Part shown: positions 1 to 10,461 of the stretch, piece by piece
Position numbering within the stretch: position 1 is the first letter of the stretch
How the letters are laid out: every line of letters begins with the position of its first letter
From: Desulfuromonadaceae bacterium
GTDB lineage: Bacteria; Desulfobacterota; Desulfuromonadia; Desulfuromonadales; JAAYDE01
NCBI GenBank assembly: GCA_012512925.1
Contig: JAAZDE010000099.1
Span: 1 to 53,526, forward strand
Direction: 5' to 3'
Length of the DNA stretch: 53,526 bases
The notes under the pieces: model-generated
What the model was told of the DNA's origin: nothing
What the model saw: the letters and a program-made list of their open reading frames with translations, nothing else
Databases searched by the model: none
Position numbers and translations under genes: made by a program

Positions 1-3000
1 CCGTGGTACCTTTCCTTTTCGTCAAAATGGGCTATTTGCTGAGGTTTGCCGTCGGGGTGGAATTCTTCGCTCTTGCGGCGGACATTCTGTTCGTAGGTTC
101 GGCGCTCCTTTAACGCCCCCGCGTGGGGGCCTTCGGGGTAAAAATGCATCCATTGACCGTGTTTGATCAGGGTCCCGCGAAAGACCTGGTATTTTTTGAC
201 GACCACCAGTGAGCCGTCGGGAAGCTTGTAACTGTCTTCCACCCAGACCACGTCGCCCCCCCCTTCAACGGTCAGTGTTGCCTTGTCGAAGGCGACGACG
301 CGGCCTTCGGAGGTAATCATCTGGACACTTATCCGGCACGTACCTGAAGAAGGCAGCATGAAAACGGCCTGGGGAGCGGTGGTCTCTTTCGCTTGGTGAT
401 TATCGATCTGCCAGGTGTAGGTGGCCCCTTTCGGGACGTTGGCCACCGAGGCCGACACGGTGAAATCCTTTCCGGCCGGCACCGTGATGTTGCGGGCTTC
501 CAGCGTTATGCCAGGTTCCCGACCTTTGTTCACCCGGATCGGCAGCTGGGCGGCGGCAATCGGTTTATCATTGGCGAGAAGATCCGCCCGCAGGGTGTAG
601 TCCCCTGAGTCCGGCCAGGCGTGGCTGTATTGGGAAGTGAATCGGCCGTTCTTCCTAACGACCGGTGTTTCCTTCTGAATCCCCGGAACCGGGCGCCAGC
701 GCACTTTCAGTTGGTCGGGTTCGATGTCTTTCGGCACGACATCCGCCAGCGCATGAAAAGTCGCCTCCTTCAGAGCCTCGGGATTTTCGGCGGCGGCCGG
801 TTCGATGCGGAAATCGAGATTGCTGAGAACCCGCACCTTGACCTCCGCAGCCTTGTCGGAACTGTTGGCGGCGACCAGATACAGCATATCGCCGGCACCG
901 ACGGAGATCTCGGCGGAAGGGTTCGCGCCGCTCAGGGACGCCGCCGGCTTGGCGCCGGCGGCGGATCGGTTATTATCCTTCAGGACATAGGCGTTCACTC
1001 GTGTCAGGGACGCCACATCCCCCTCGACCTCCACCGTTACCCTCCGGGCCGGCGGCTTTTCTTCCTTTTCGGCAATGGGGTTTTCCACCGACAAGGCCCA
1101 GATGTCGGCCGTACCGTGGGCTGAGGTTTTCAGAATCCCCTCGATCTTCTCGTCATCAAGGGCCAGACCCCCGATCGTGTGATACTGCGCCGCCAGGTCA
1201 AGGAGTTGGGAACTGTCGGAAACCAGCTTCTTGCAGGTGTCATCCAGCAACGCCCAAGCCACAAACTCGGCATAAGCATCGGCCAAAGTGGTTCCTCGGG
1301 CGCGCAGAAATCGGTCGATCATTCCGCAAGTCACCATCACCGTATAGGTTTCGAAAGGGTGGTCCACCCCGAGGAGTTTTTTAAAGAGAGCGAAGTCCGG
1401 CGCGCTGATCTCCTCCATGGCCAAAAGGCCGCTGGGGACACTCAGCGTTTCAACGGTCAGCTCTCGAAAATCAATCCCCTTTTGCGACACCATGAAACGG
1501 ACGAACTGGGAACAGGCATATTCGTGATAGCCGTCGACCGTGGTCAGGGGAAGTTTGAAAAAATCCGATTGCATGCCTTTTTGTGCCACGGTGAGACCCC
1601 ACACGGTTCGCGGGGCGAACTCGGCCAGCGCCTCGAGCCACCAGGTGCGGTAATTCATCGACATGATGGCCATGCCCAGATATTCCGCCTGCACGGTGTG
1701 AAAAAACTCGTGGGCGGAATTCGCCCTCAGAGTGGTCGGCCGCCAGGTGGCGGTGGGCGTGATCTCGATCGTTCCCAGCAGTTTGCCGCGATGGTTCTCG
1801 TCGCTCAGCGGTGAATTGACGCCGACATAGATATCGGTCCGGGTCCACTCGGGAACGTTGAACCCCAAATCCTTGTAGCGGTGCCAGGCGTATTCCAGGG
1901 CCTTGGCCATATAGACGATGTAGGTCGGCACGTCGTTTCGCCCTTCGACGACGATGGTTTCGGAGTCGACCTGGTGGGCCAGGCCGATCGGCTCCCCGTT
2001 GGATTCGAGATCATTGACCAGTTTGTCGGACCATCGTCCCTCGTTAACTTCAGTGTCTGTGAGGATGGTTTCCTTGCTGTAAAAGAGGGCGAAATGATCG
2101 GTGTATACCGCGTCGTGAATCAGGTTGTTGACAGGGCGAAGGACGATCGTCAGGAGGGTGAGGTGGCGGGTGCGGATCTCCACCTGACCGGTTTCCGCGT
2201 CGTAGGATACCGGAGTGTACACCCAGGCGCGGGCCGTTTCGTGGAAGTACATGGCGGCCAGTGGCTGGTTCCTCTGGGCCGCCCTTTGCACCGTTTCGGG
2301 AGGAAGTTGGAAGCGCAGGGTCAGGGGCTTGTCAAAGACATGGTGTTCCCCTAAAGAGACCTGCCAGGTCACGACGGCCTCCAGGCCCTTCACGGGAAGC
2401 GGAGCCGGGCTGACAGCCCGGGCAAGGACCAGCACTTCCGGTTTTTCCATGATTTCCGGGGGAATGACCACTTCGGCGCTGTCCACCTTTACCGTGACAG
2501 GATCCCGTTCCGCAAAAACCGTTTTGTCGTGGAGACGGCGCAGATCCACGCGCACCTCGGCCGGATCAACCCTCCCGTCGTTCGACTGTCCACGGCGAAA
2601 CCAACTGGCCTTGACGGCTTCGGTTGGTTTTCCGGAACTCTCCCTGGCGACATGCCGCGCGGATCCGGAAGCGGTTTCCTGAGCCGGCTGTCCGGGGGGT
2701 TGGCCGGTGACGGCCAGGTATTTTTCCAGTTTTCTCACCCGCTCAGCGATGACCGGATCGTCTTTCAGGGCCAACCCGGATTTATATTTTTCGAGGGCCT
2801 CCCCAAACCGATCCTGCAGCTGCAGTTGTTCCCCTTCTTTCCACAAGATGCCGGCCTTTCGGACATCGTTTTCGCCAAGTGCCCCCTGTTTCGGTCCCTG
2901 GGGAAGAATTTTTTCTCCGTCCCATGGCGCTTCAGAAGGATTCTCGCAGTGCCCCCAAACCCCTTCAAAGCGATCGTTGTTGGTAAAGCGGAAACGGAAC

Positions 3001-3293
3001 CGCCCCCAATAGTAGCTGCCGTTTTTGGGCGAGGAACAGCGATGAGCCGAGGTGTTTTCTGTCCAATAACCGGCCAGCGTGTCGCCCTTTAACTCCCCTG
3101 CAAGGGTGCCTCCCTCCCGGGCATAAGTCCCCGTCGTTGAAGAGTCCTGGAGGCGAAGATCCAGATCGCCTTTTGTGGTCCGCCATACCCCCTGAATATC
3201 GTCAAGGTCCATCGCGGCCATCGATGCGCCGGCGGAGAGGCAGGCCGCCACCCAAAAAAAAGCCGCCGGGATCCAGCACGAAAACCGTTTCAT
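1..3293 (-). CDS. Exported multidomain protein with gluzincin-type zinc metallopeptidase motif, PKD/Ig-like segment and C-terminal MORN_2/YwqK-like repeats (truncated by window start)
   Basis: Manual minus-strand translation from ATG at 3293..3291 stays open to base 1. Signal peptide MKRFSCWIPAAFFWVAACLSAGASMA; HEFFH (1712..1698) followed by WWLEALAEFA; PKD-like YTWQIDN; terminal HGQWMHFYPEG...EEFHPDGKPQ. Absent from the ORF track because it has no stop inside the window. Confidence 0.85.
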   Translation of the reverse strand, partial: MKRFSCWIPAAFFWVAACLSAGASMAAMDLDDIQGVWRTTKGDLDLRLQDSSTTGTYAREGGTLAGELKGDTLAGYWTENTSAHRCSSPKNGSYYWGRFRFRFTNNDRFEGVWGHCENPSEAPWDGEKILPQGPKQGALGENDVRKAGILWKEGEQLQLQDRFGEALEKYKSGLALKDDPVIAERVRKLEKYLAVTGQPPGQPAQETASGSARHVARESSGKPTEAVKASWFRRGQSNDGRVDPAEVRVDLRRLHDKTVFAERDPVTVKVDSAEVVIPPEIMEKPEVLVLARAVSPAPLPVKGLEAVVTWQVSLGEHHVFDKPLTLRFQLPPETVQRAAQRNQPLAAMYFHETARAWVYTPVSYDAETGQVEIRTRHLTLLTIVLRPVNNLIHDAVYTDHFALFYSKETILTDTEVNEGRWSDKLVNDLESNGEPIGLAHQVDSETIVVEGRNDVPTYIVYMAKALEYAWHRYKDLGFNVPEWTRTDIYVGVNSPLSDENHRGKLLGTIEITPTATWRPTTLRANSAHEFFHTVQAEYLGMAIMSMNYRTWWLEALAEFAPRTVWGLTVAQKGMQSDFFKLPLTTVDGYHEYACSQFVRFMVSQKGIDFRELTVETLSVPSGLLAMEEISAPDFALFKKLLGVDHPFETYTVMVTCGMIDRFLRARGTTLADAYAEFVAWALLDDTCKKLVSDSSQLLDLAAQYHTIGGLALDDEKIEGILKTSAHGTADIWALSVENPIAEKEEKPPARRVTVEVEGDVASLTRVNAYVLKDNNRSAAGAKPAASLSGANPSAEISVGAGDMLYLVAANSSDKAAEVKVRVLSNLDFRIEPAAAENPEALKEATFHALADVVPKDIEPDQLKVRWRPVPGIQKETPVVRKNGRFTSQYSHAWPDSGDYTLRADLLANDKPIAAAQLPIRVNKGREPGITLEARNITVPAGKDFTVSASVANVPKGATYTWQIDNHQAKETTAPQAVFMLPSSGTCRISVQMITSEGRVVAFDKATLTVEGGGDVVWVEDSYKLPDGSLVVVKKYQVFRGTLIKHGQWMHFYPEGPHAGALKERRTYEQNVRRKSEEFHPDGKPQQIAHFDEKERYH

Positions 3294-3349
3294 TTCCGAT
3301 TTTCCCTCCGTTTTTTTGAGGGGTACTTTATCATTTTTCATGCCGATAT

Positions 3350-3570
3350 TTGGTAAGGAGAAAGGATTTCCAAAAAACTGAGGGCGCCACCGCCCTGCAT
3401 TGCGTCCTCACCTCCGAGGATTCGACCCGGATTGTTCCGCTGCTGCTGGCCGCCGGTGCCGACCCCAATGCTCGGGGTGCAGGCGGCGAAACATCACTGA
3501 ACCGGGTAAGAATGGTTTTTATCGAACTCCGTGAGGCAGTCGGCGGCGCAACCAACCCGCCGCAGACGAC
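3350..3570 (+). pseudogene. Ankyrin-repeat gene remnant
   Basis: Short ORF GATALHCVLTSEDSTRIVPLLLAAGADPNARGAGGETSLNR matches the ankyrin repeat pattern but has no proper N-terminus and ends in low-complexity sequence. Confidence 0.45.
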
Positions 3571-3606
3571 AACGCCCCTGATTTACCGTTGCAGGGGCGT
3601 TTTTTC
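3571..3606 (+). terminator. Rho-independent terminator
   Basis: AACGCCCCTG - 11 nt loop - CAGGGGCGTT followed by a T-tract. Confidence 0.75.
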
Positions 3607-3690
3607 ATTCAGAGCAACCGCTTAACACCGGGAGGAGAATAATCTTTCAGGGTGACTTTTGGCGGCCAGCGGCTGATTCTTTGCTCATCG

Positions 3691-4119
3691 CTATCTTCCC
3701 TTAGGAACTTGGAGGAATTCGACCTCATTTAGATTCACCCCCTCCCGGGTTGGCGCCGGCTTGGGTTGGTAGTCAACGTTGTTGGTCCAGCGGTAACCGC
3801 AACACTGCGCCCGAAAAAGGGTGTAGTGCTGATGATCCTGGTTAAGCCTGGATATTTTATCCCTGATCCGGGTTTTTAGAATTCTGGTGTTTTCTTGCAC
3901 ATACTTCATTTGCCGATCTATTTCCTGCCGGGATTGAAAGGCTAAGCCCAACACATTCCGGGCTTCCTCCTTGGTCAAAGGGATGAAGGTGTCTCTCTGG
4001 GTGGTGAATCTACCCCGAACAGGATAATTCAATCCCCTGTAGTAAAAGGATTGCATGGACTTGACCCGTTCAAGGTATTGAGCGCTGCTTTTATTGGGGA
4101 AATAATGGATTCTATACAA
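3691..4119 (-). CDS. Hypothetical protein
   Basis: 142-aa ORF from a TTG (an internal ATG MQSFYYRG is also possible); no recognised domain. Confidence 0.4.
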   Translation of the reverse strand: MYRIHYFPNKSSAQYLERVKSMQSFYYRGLNYPVRGRFTTQRDTFIPLTKEEARNVLGLAFQSRQEIDRQMKYVQENTRILKTRIRDKISRLNQDHQHYTLFRAQCCGYRWTNNVDYQPKPAPTREGVNLNEVEFLQVPKGR

Positions 4120-4285
4120 TAAGGTAAATTACAGAAAGCGCATTCAGGACAACTTGTCTCGTCAAGATTCATTTTCCAAACAGGCAGTGGTGCTTCTGAG
4201 CGTATTCCCGCTGTGGTCTCTATAGGTACGAATACCAATCGAGTCCGTGCTTCCCTGGAGGTTGTTACGGCGGTCGAATTTTAAG

Positions 4286-4693
4286 TCATAAACCGGGAAT
4301 AATCGTTTCCTTCTTCCGGTAGACCATCCCCTGAAACAGAGCTACCGTTTCTCCGGTATCGTCGGTGATATGAACCGAGTAGGACGCCAACTTGTGGTTT
4401 CTTGCCTGTTCTCTGGCTTCGGCAAAAAGAGTGCCCCGGGTGGCCGCCTTGACGAAAGAGATGCTGTTGTTGATACCCACGGCCAGGGGCCCATGAGAAT
4501 TCGAGGCCACGGCGAAAGCGAAATCGGCCAGGGTGAAGATGGCCCCGCCCTGGACCGTCTTGGCTCCGTTCAGATGATACGGCTCGATCTTCATGGATGT
4601 TTTGGCCCAGCCGATGCCCGCTTCGAGGAGTTCGATTCCGCAATGACACGCGAATTTGTCCTCGGTGGAAAAAAACTTTTTCAGAATTTCCAT
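4286..4693 (-). CDS. PaaI-family / hotdog-fold thioesterase
   Basis: MEILKKFFSTEDKFACHCGIELLEAGIGWAKTSMKIEPYHLNGAKTVQGGAIFTLADFAFAVASN resembles the PaaI hotdog pattern (N-G-x-x-H/Q-GG-x-x-x-x-L-A-D). Start chosen at ATG 4693 rather than the longer ORF. Confidence 0.8.
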   Translation of the reverse strand: MEILKKFFSTEDKFACHCGIELLEAGIGWAKTSMKIEPYHLNGAKTVQGGAIFTLADFAFAVASNSHGPLAVGINNSISFVKAATRGTLFAEAREQARNHKLASYSVHITDDTGETVALFQGMVYRKKETIIPGL

Positions 4694-4907
4694 AAATCTC
4701 CCCCTTTTTCTGGTCCTTGGAAAAATCCCCGGGAAGCATATCACGGCTGAATGGGATCTTAAATGTGTTATCTGGTCAAAGCATGTGCCAAAGAGTGATC
4801 TGGACAGTGGCAAATCGTATTGTAATAAAAAAAGGAGATCACCAAAGGTCAAGATGGCGGTGCCAGCACTTTTCGACGAGTAAAGCTTCCGGAAATGGGG
4901 GCCGGTG

Positions 4908-5018
4908 ATGACGGTTGTTGAAGGTTTCTTCGAAAAGCCGGGAGACAATATTATCTTCGATACCGGTTATCCGGGGAAGGGCACTCTTCACCCCGTCCCC
5001 AGGAATGGAAAACCTTAA
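4908..5018 (+). pseudogene. Possible metallo-beta-lactamase-fold N-terminal remnant
   Basis: 36-aa ORF MTVVEGFFEKPGDNIIFDTGYPGKG... contains an IIFDTG strand typical of MBL-fold N-termini, then stops. Confidence 0.2.
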
Positions 5019-5122
5019 CCGGCATCAACCGGGGAACTTTTTGTTGCCAAAAACGGCGCGGACCGACATGATTGTTGTAATCTTATGGAGGGTTCCCTTC
5101 CGATGCGGCAGAGAAAGAATCC

Positions 5123-6754
5123 GTGACCGATCCTCAACCGTTCAAAAACCCAGATCCATCCGAGGGGTTTAAACCTTCAGCAAGGAGGTCCCGCTGGGAT
5201 ATCGGCGACCTGATCGACCTCGAGTATTTTCTTCATGGCGATGAAAAGGAAAACGACGATTTTCTTCACCGGCGCGACCGAACCATTTTCCTTTCCAGCC
5301 CCCTCTCCCGGCAGACGCCGACACCTCCCCGACGAATACTGATTCGCCGCTGGCTTGAAATCAGAAGGAAAGTGGCAGGGAAGGGAACGGAAGGATCGCC
5401 CCCTCTTTTCCCCGGAACCGTGTTCCGCGAAACCATGAATCTGGCCAAGTGGATAGTTCTGGCTCTGGGATTTCTTTTCGGCGCCGGCCTGGCCTTTTCT
5501 CTGTTGAACTATCGGGGGGTCGAGCCAGTTAATGTATCCGGTTATGTTTCCCTGTTGATAGGAATGCAAATCCTTTTTCTTTTTTTCCTCATGGCCGGCT
5601 CCCTGCTGCGGCGCCGATTCAGAAGATGGACGCTGACGGCCTCCTTTTGGGGAGGATTGCTCCACCTTTTGTGCCGGCGCGCCGCCAGAGCCGCTTCCAA
5701 GGGCCTTTCCGTCAGCTTCCGCGACCGGTTCAACGCCGCCTTCGGACTGCTGAAGAGCAAGCGGTCCGTCTACGGCAACCTTTTTATCCTGCCTTTTTTC
5801 CTGATCAGCCAGCTTTTCGGCCTCAGCTTCAATATCGGAGCGTTGATCGCAACCCTGGCCAAGGTGCTGACCTCCGATTTGGCCTTCGGTTGGCAAACCA
5901 CGGTTCAGGTGGGCCCGGCGGCGGTCCACCAATTGGCGCGGCTGCTTGCCCTCCCCTGGTCGTGGATGGTCCCGGAAGGAACCGGCTACCCGTCCCTGCA
6001 GCAGATTGAAAACAGCCGTATAATACTCAAAGAGGGGATCGCTCACCTGGCCACCACCGATTTGGCTTCCTGGTGGCCCTTTCTCTGCCTTGGTCTTCTC
6101 TTCTATGGGATCCTCCCCCGCTTCCTTTTGTTTCTGGGGACCTGGGTGAGCAAAAAAATTGCCCTGGCTCGCCTCGACTTTTCCCATGCCGCCTGTGATC
6201 GCCTGGTCATGAGAATGCAGACCCCCCTGCTGGAAACTTCTCATCCCTTCAGCGCCGCTTCCCCGGGGAATTCGCCAACCTTGAACAGAGGTTTTCCGGC
6301 CGAAGAGGCCGCGCCGGCGGGGAACGCGCCGGACGCCGTCGCCCTCGTCGATGAAACCCTCCTCCCGCAGGCCCCCCGTGAAGAGGTCGTCAAGGCCGGC
6401 AGGGGTCTTTTCGGGGTGGAGATAACCGAGATTCTCCCCTTGTCCGGAGAACTCCGCCAGAACAAGCAGGTTCTGGAGCAACTCCGAAATTGGCCGTGGA
6501 AAAGGGGTCAGGCCGGAGTCTGCCTGATTCAGGAAGCCTGGCAGCCGCCGATTCTTGAATCCCTTTCCTTCCTACGCGAGATACGAGACGTTTTGCCGGA
6601 AAAGGGGAAGATTTACCTGCTGCTCGTCGGCAAACCGAGGCCGGAAACGGTCCTTACCCCTCCCGCCGCAAACGATCGCAAGGTCTGGGAATGGCAGCTG
6701 AAAAGCCTTGCGGATCCCTATCTCGGCGTCGGCTGGCCCAATAATGGAGCCTGA
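5123..6754 (+). CDS. DUF2868 family integral membrane protein
   Basis: 543-aa ORF with several hydrophobic segments; organisation and adjacency to a DUF3482 GTPase fit DUF2868. Confidence 0.75.
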   Translation: MTDPQPFKNPDPSEGFKPSARRSRWDIGDLIDLEYFLHGDEKENDDFLHRRDRTIFLSSPLSRQTPTPPRRILIRRWLEIRRKVAGKGTEGSPPLFPGTVFRETMNLAKWIVLALGFLFGAGLAFSLLNYRGVEPVNVSGYVSLLIGMQILFLFFLMAGSLLRRRFRRWTLTASFWGGLLHLLCRRAARAASKGLSVSFRDRFNAAFGLLKSKRSVYGNLFILPFFLISQLFGLSFNIGALIATLAKVLTSDLAFGWQTTVQVGPAAVHQLARLLALPWSWMVPEGTGYPSLQQIENSRIILKEGIAHLATTDLASWWPFLCLGLLFYGILPRFLLFLGTWVSKKIALARLDFSHAACDRLVMRMQTPLLETSHPFSAASPGNSPTLNRGFPAEEAAPAGNAPDAVALVDETLLPQAPREEVVKAGRGLFGVEITEILPLSGELRQNKQVLEQLRNWPWKRGQAGVCLIQEAWQPPILESLSFLREIRDVLPEKGKIYLLLVGKPRPETVLTPPAANDRKVWEWQLKSLADPYLGVGWPNNGA

Positions 6755-8201
6755 CCTGATGAACCTTTCCGCCCCTCTGCGCTTTGCCGTTGTCGGCCAC
6801 CCCAACGAAGGAAAATCCTCGGTGGTCTCGACCCTGGCCGAAGACGATACGGTCCCGGTCGGCCCTTTCCCTGGGGAGACCCGTTCCTGCCACGTCTATC
6901 CGGTCATTGTCGATGGCCGGCCCATCGTCGAGTTTATCGACACCCCCGGTTTTCAGAATCCCCGTCATACCCTTGCCTGGCTGGAGGAGTGCGGCATCCG
7001 TGACGAGGAAGCGGTTAAGGCCTTCCGCATTGCTCACCAGGATCTCCCGGAATACCGCCATGAACTCGAATTGCTGCGGCCGATCGAAGAAGGGGCCGGC
7101 ATTATCTACGTGGTCGACGGCTCGCGTCCCCTGCACAAAGACGACCGGGCGGAAATGGAGATTCTGCGCCGGACCGGCCGTCCCCGTCTGGCCATCATCA
7201 ACTTCAAGGACCAGGATGACCGGTACCTGGAGGAGTGGAAAGGGGCCTTTCGGCGAAACTTCAATTCGGTGCGGGTCTTCAACGCCCATCACGCCAACTA
7301 CGCCGAACGGATCGCTCTTCTGGAAACCCTCGAAAATATCGATCAGGATTGGCAACCGGCCATGGAGCAGGTGATCAGCGCCTTTCGCCGTGACTGGCGG
7401 CAGCGCCTGGCCCGGACCGTCGATCTGATCTGCGACCTGCTCGAAAAGTCCCTGGGGCATGTCACCCTCGCCAAGTACGACGAGAAGGAGAAAGAGTCGG
7501 CCGAAGAGCGCCTCAAGGAGCGATTCTGCCGCGATCTGGGAGAATTGGAACAAACCTTCCACCAGCGCATCCGCAGGCTTTTCAAACACAATATCTTCAA
7601 GTATCAACCCCCTCCCAACTCGGCTCTGAGAGACAACCTTTTCAGTGAACGGGTGTGGAAGGTGCTGGGACTCGACCGCTCGCAGCTGACCTGGGCCGCC
7701 GCCCTGGCCGGAGGGGCGGCGGGAGCCGGGCTCGATGTGGCCTTTACCGGCATCAGCGCCGGTGTCTTTACCGCTACGGGGGCGCTTATCGGCGCTCTGA
7801 GCGCCTATCTGGGCGGCGAGAATCTGGCCCGGGTCAAGGGGATGGGACCACGTCTTTTCGGTCTCAGGCTTCTACCCAGTATCGGGAAAATCGAGTTGAA
7901 AATCGGCCCGCTGCACAATCTGCAATTTTTTTTCGTGCTCATCGACCGGGTGCTGATCTTCTTTTCCTACGTCATCAACTGGGCCCACGGCCGTCGCGAA
8001 CCCCTCCCCGAGGATTCTCCGGGAGAAGCCCGGGAAGGCTATACGGCGCAATGGTCCGATGAGCAGAGACGGGTGGCCATCCGCTACTTCGAGGCGCTGA
8101 GAAACCCGGACGATGTGGACCGTCTGGAAAAAAGGCGCCTTGAGTTCCAGGCGTTCCTGCGCCATTTTCTTGCCGGGCTTTCCGGCGAAAATCCGGAATG
8201 A
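6744..8201 (+). CDS. DUF3482 family GTPase
   Basis: P-loop HPNEGKSS and DTPGF switch II; C-terminal Gly/Ala-rich hydrophobic segment. Start ATG 6744 (or 6759) overlaps the upstream stop. Confidence 0.8.
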   Translation: MEPDLMNLSAPLRFAVVGHPNEGKSSVVSTLAEDDTVPVGPFPGETRSCHVYPVIVDGRPIVEFIDTPGFQNPRHTLAWLEECGIRDEEAVKAFRIAHQDLPEYRHELELLRPIEEGAGIIYVVDGSRPLHKDDRAEMEILRRTGRPRLAIINFKDQDDRYLEEWKGAFRRNFNSVRVFNAHHANYAERIALLETLENIDQDWQPAMEQVISAFRRDWRQRLARTVDLICDLLEKSLGHVTLAKYDEKEKESAEERLKERFCRDLGELEQTFHQRIRRLFKHNIFKYQPPPNSALRDNLFSERVWKVLGLDRSQLTWAAALAGGAAGAGLDVAFTGISAGVFTATGALIGALSAYLGGENLARVKGMGPRLFGLRLLPSIGKIELKIGPLHNLQFFFVLIDRVLIFFSYVINWAHGRREPLPEDSPGEAREGYTAQWSDEQRRVAIRYFEALRNPDDVDRLEKRRLEFQAFLRHFLAGLSGENPE

Positions 8202-8313
8202 AAGGACTTTCGCCGTTGCCGTCAACTTTGGTTGGTCCTTTCGGGCCTCTTATGTTAAATACTTGGATACTCCCCCCCGCGGTGGAGAAATTTACCCCAA
8301 GGAGCCTTTCCCC

Positions 8314-10386
8314 ATGTCAGAACAGAACCAAGCCGGACTTTTCACCAAGGATGTCGACCAACTGGCCATAAACTCCATCCGCTTTCTCGCCCTTGACGCC
8401 ATCGACAAGGCCAAGAGCGGCCATCCAGGTATGCCTCTGGGGGCGGCGCCGATGGCTTACCTGCTCTGGTCGCGTTTCCTCAATTTCAGTCCCCGCAACC
8501 CCTCATGGGGCAACCGCGACCGCTTCGTTCTTTCCGCCGGACATGCCTCGGCCCTGCTTTACTCTCTCCTTCACCATGCCGGTTACGATCTGTCCCTCGA
8601 AGAGATCAAAAATTTCCGCCAGTGGGGTTCAAAGACTCCCGGACATCCCGAATTCGGTCACACCCCCGGTGTTGAGGTCACCACCGGACCTTTGGGACAG
8701 GGGTTTGCCATGGCGGTCGGTATGGCCATTGCCGAGCGCCATCTGGCGGCCCGCTTCAATCAGGAAGGTTTCGAAATCGTCGATCACCGCACCTACGTTC
8801 TGGCCAGCGACGGCGACCTGATGGAGGGAGTTGCCGCCGAAGCGGCCTCGCTGGCCGGGCATCTGCGTCTCGGCAAATTGATCTGCCTGTATGACAGCAA
8901 CGATATCTCCCTTTCCGGCCCCACTCATATGACCTTCAGCGAGGATACGGGGAAAAAGTTCGAAGCCATGCATTGGCAGGTACTGAAGGTGGAAGACGGC
9001 AACAATCTGGAAGCGATCGAAACAGCCATCGCCGCCGCCCGCGCGGAAACGGTCATGCCCTCGCTGATCATCGTCAAGACCCATATCGGTTTCGGCAGTC
9101 CCAAATTCCAGGACCGCCACGACGCCCACGGCTCTCCCTTCGGCGTCGATGAAACCCAGGCCACCAAAAAGAACCTCGGCTGGCCTTACAAGGAAACCTT
9201 CTTCGTCCCCGATGAGGTCAGGGAACTTTTCGTGGCCATCGCCCGCAAAGGGATCACCGCCCAAGCGGAATGGGACGGACTGATGCGCCGTTTTTCCGGA
9301 CAGAATCCCCGCCTCAAGGAGGAATGGGACCGCATTCAGGCCGGAGAACTCCTCTTGGATTGGGAAAAAGAACTGCCCACCTTTGCCGCCGGGGGAAAAG
9401 CGGTGGCGACCCGTTCGGCAAGCGGCCAGATCCTCAATGGGGCGGCCTTGAGTGTGGACAACCTCATCGGCGGTTCCGCCGACCTCGATCCCTCCACCAA
9501 GACAGTGATGAAAAACAAGGGTTTTTTCGAAAGCCCCCTGACCCTTCCCCAGGGTTTGCAGAACCCGCCGGAGGGGAATTGGAGCTATGCCGGCCGCAAC
9601 ATTTCCTTCGGTGTGCGCGAACACGCCATGGGCAGCATCCTCAACGGCATCGCCGCCCATGGCGGACTGCGCCCCTACGGCAGCACCTTTCTGGTCTTCT
9701 CCGATTATCTGCGTCCCGCCATCCGTCTGGCGGCGCTGATGAAGCTTCCCGTCATCTACATTTTCACCCATGACTCCATCGCCGTCGGGGAAGACGGACC
9801 GACCCATCAGCCGGTGGAACAGACGGCCAGTCTGCGGGCCATCCCCGGCCTGACGGTGATCCGCCCGGCCGACGCCAACGAAACCCTGGAGGCCTGGAAG
9901 CACGCCCTGAACGCCAGGGAAACTCCCACCGCCTTTATCCTGTCCCGCCAGGATCTGCCGATTCTCGACCGGAGCCGATACGCTCCCGCCGCCGGTTTGC
10001 ATAAGGGAGCCTATATCCTTGCCGACGCCGGCAAGGGAACTCCGGATCTGCTTCTGATCGCCAGCGGCGCCGAGCTTTTCCCCGCCCTCGAAGCCTACGA
10101 ACAACTCCTTGGCGAGGGGATTAATGCCCGCCTGGTGAGCATGCCCAGTTGGGAACTGTTCGAGGCCCAGCCTCAGGGTTACCGGGAGGAAATTCTGCCT
10201 CCCGCGGTGAAAAAAAGGATCGCCGTGGAAGCCGGCGTCAGCCAGGGGTGGTACAAATATGTCGGCCCGGAGGGGACGGTCATTGGTGTCGATACCTTTG
10301 GCGCCTCCGCGCCGGGCGGCCTCACCCTGAAGAATTTTGGCTTTACGGTCGAGAATATCCTGAAAAAAGTTAAGGAACTACTTTAA
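8314..10386 (+). CDS. tkt: Transketolase
   Basis: [54 protein letters not shown]-like AAGGAG upstream; TPP motif GDLMEG and C-terminal transketolase domain. Confidence 0.95.
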   Translation: MSEQNQAGLFTKDVDQLAINSIRFLALDAIDKAKSGHPGMPLGAAPMAYLLWSRFLNFSPRNPSWGNRDRFVLSAGHASALLYSLLHHAGYDLSLEEIKNFRQWGSKTPGHPEFGHTPGVEVTTGPLGQGFAMAVGMAIAERHLAARFNQEGFEIVDHRTYVLASDGDLMEGVAAEAASLAGHLRLGKLICLYDSNDISLSGPTHMTFSEDTGKKFEAMHWQVLKVEDGNNLEAIETAIAAARAETVMPSLIIVKTHIGFGSPKFQDRHDAHGSPFGVDETQATKKNLGWPYKETFFVPDEVRELFVAIARKGITAQAEWDGLMRRFSGQNPRLKEEWDRIQAGELLLDWEKELPTFAAGGKAVATRSASGQILNGAALSVDNLIGGSADLDPSTKTVMKNKGFFESPLTLPQGLQNPPEGNWSYAGRNISFGVREHAMGSILNGIAAHGGLRPYGSTFLVFSDYLRPAIRLAALMKLPVIYIFTHDSIAVGEDGPTHQPVEQTASLRAIPGLTVIRPADANETLEAWKHALNARETPTAFILSRQDLPILDRSRYAPAAGLHKGAYILADAGKGTPDLLLIASGAELFPALEAYEQLLGEGINARLVSMPSWELFEAQPQGYREEILPPAVKKRIAVEAGVSQGWYKYVGPEGTVIGVDTFGASAPGGLTLKNFGFTVENILKKVKELL

Positions 10387-10461
10387 CTAAAAATTTGAAA
10401 CGGTTTCGAATATATGCATAAAGTAAGTCGACTCGGCACCATTTAACGAGGGGAGACGGCC

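Noticed and set aside
621-2682. Several plus-strand ORFs (167, 211, 157, 155 aa)
   Set aside because: All are antisense to the long edge-truncated minus-strand gene at 1..3293.
8200-8242. Inverted repeat GAAAGGAC / GTCCTTTC upstream of tkt
   Set aside because: Long 27-nt loop, no U-tract and no clear regulator; probably chance.
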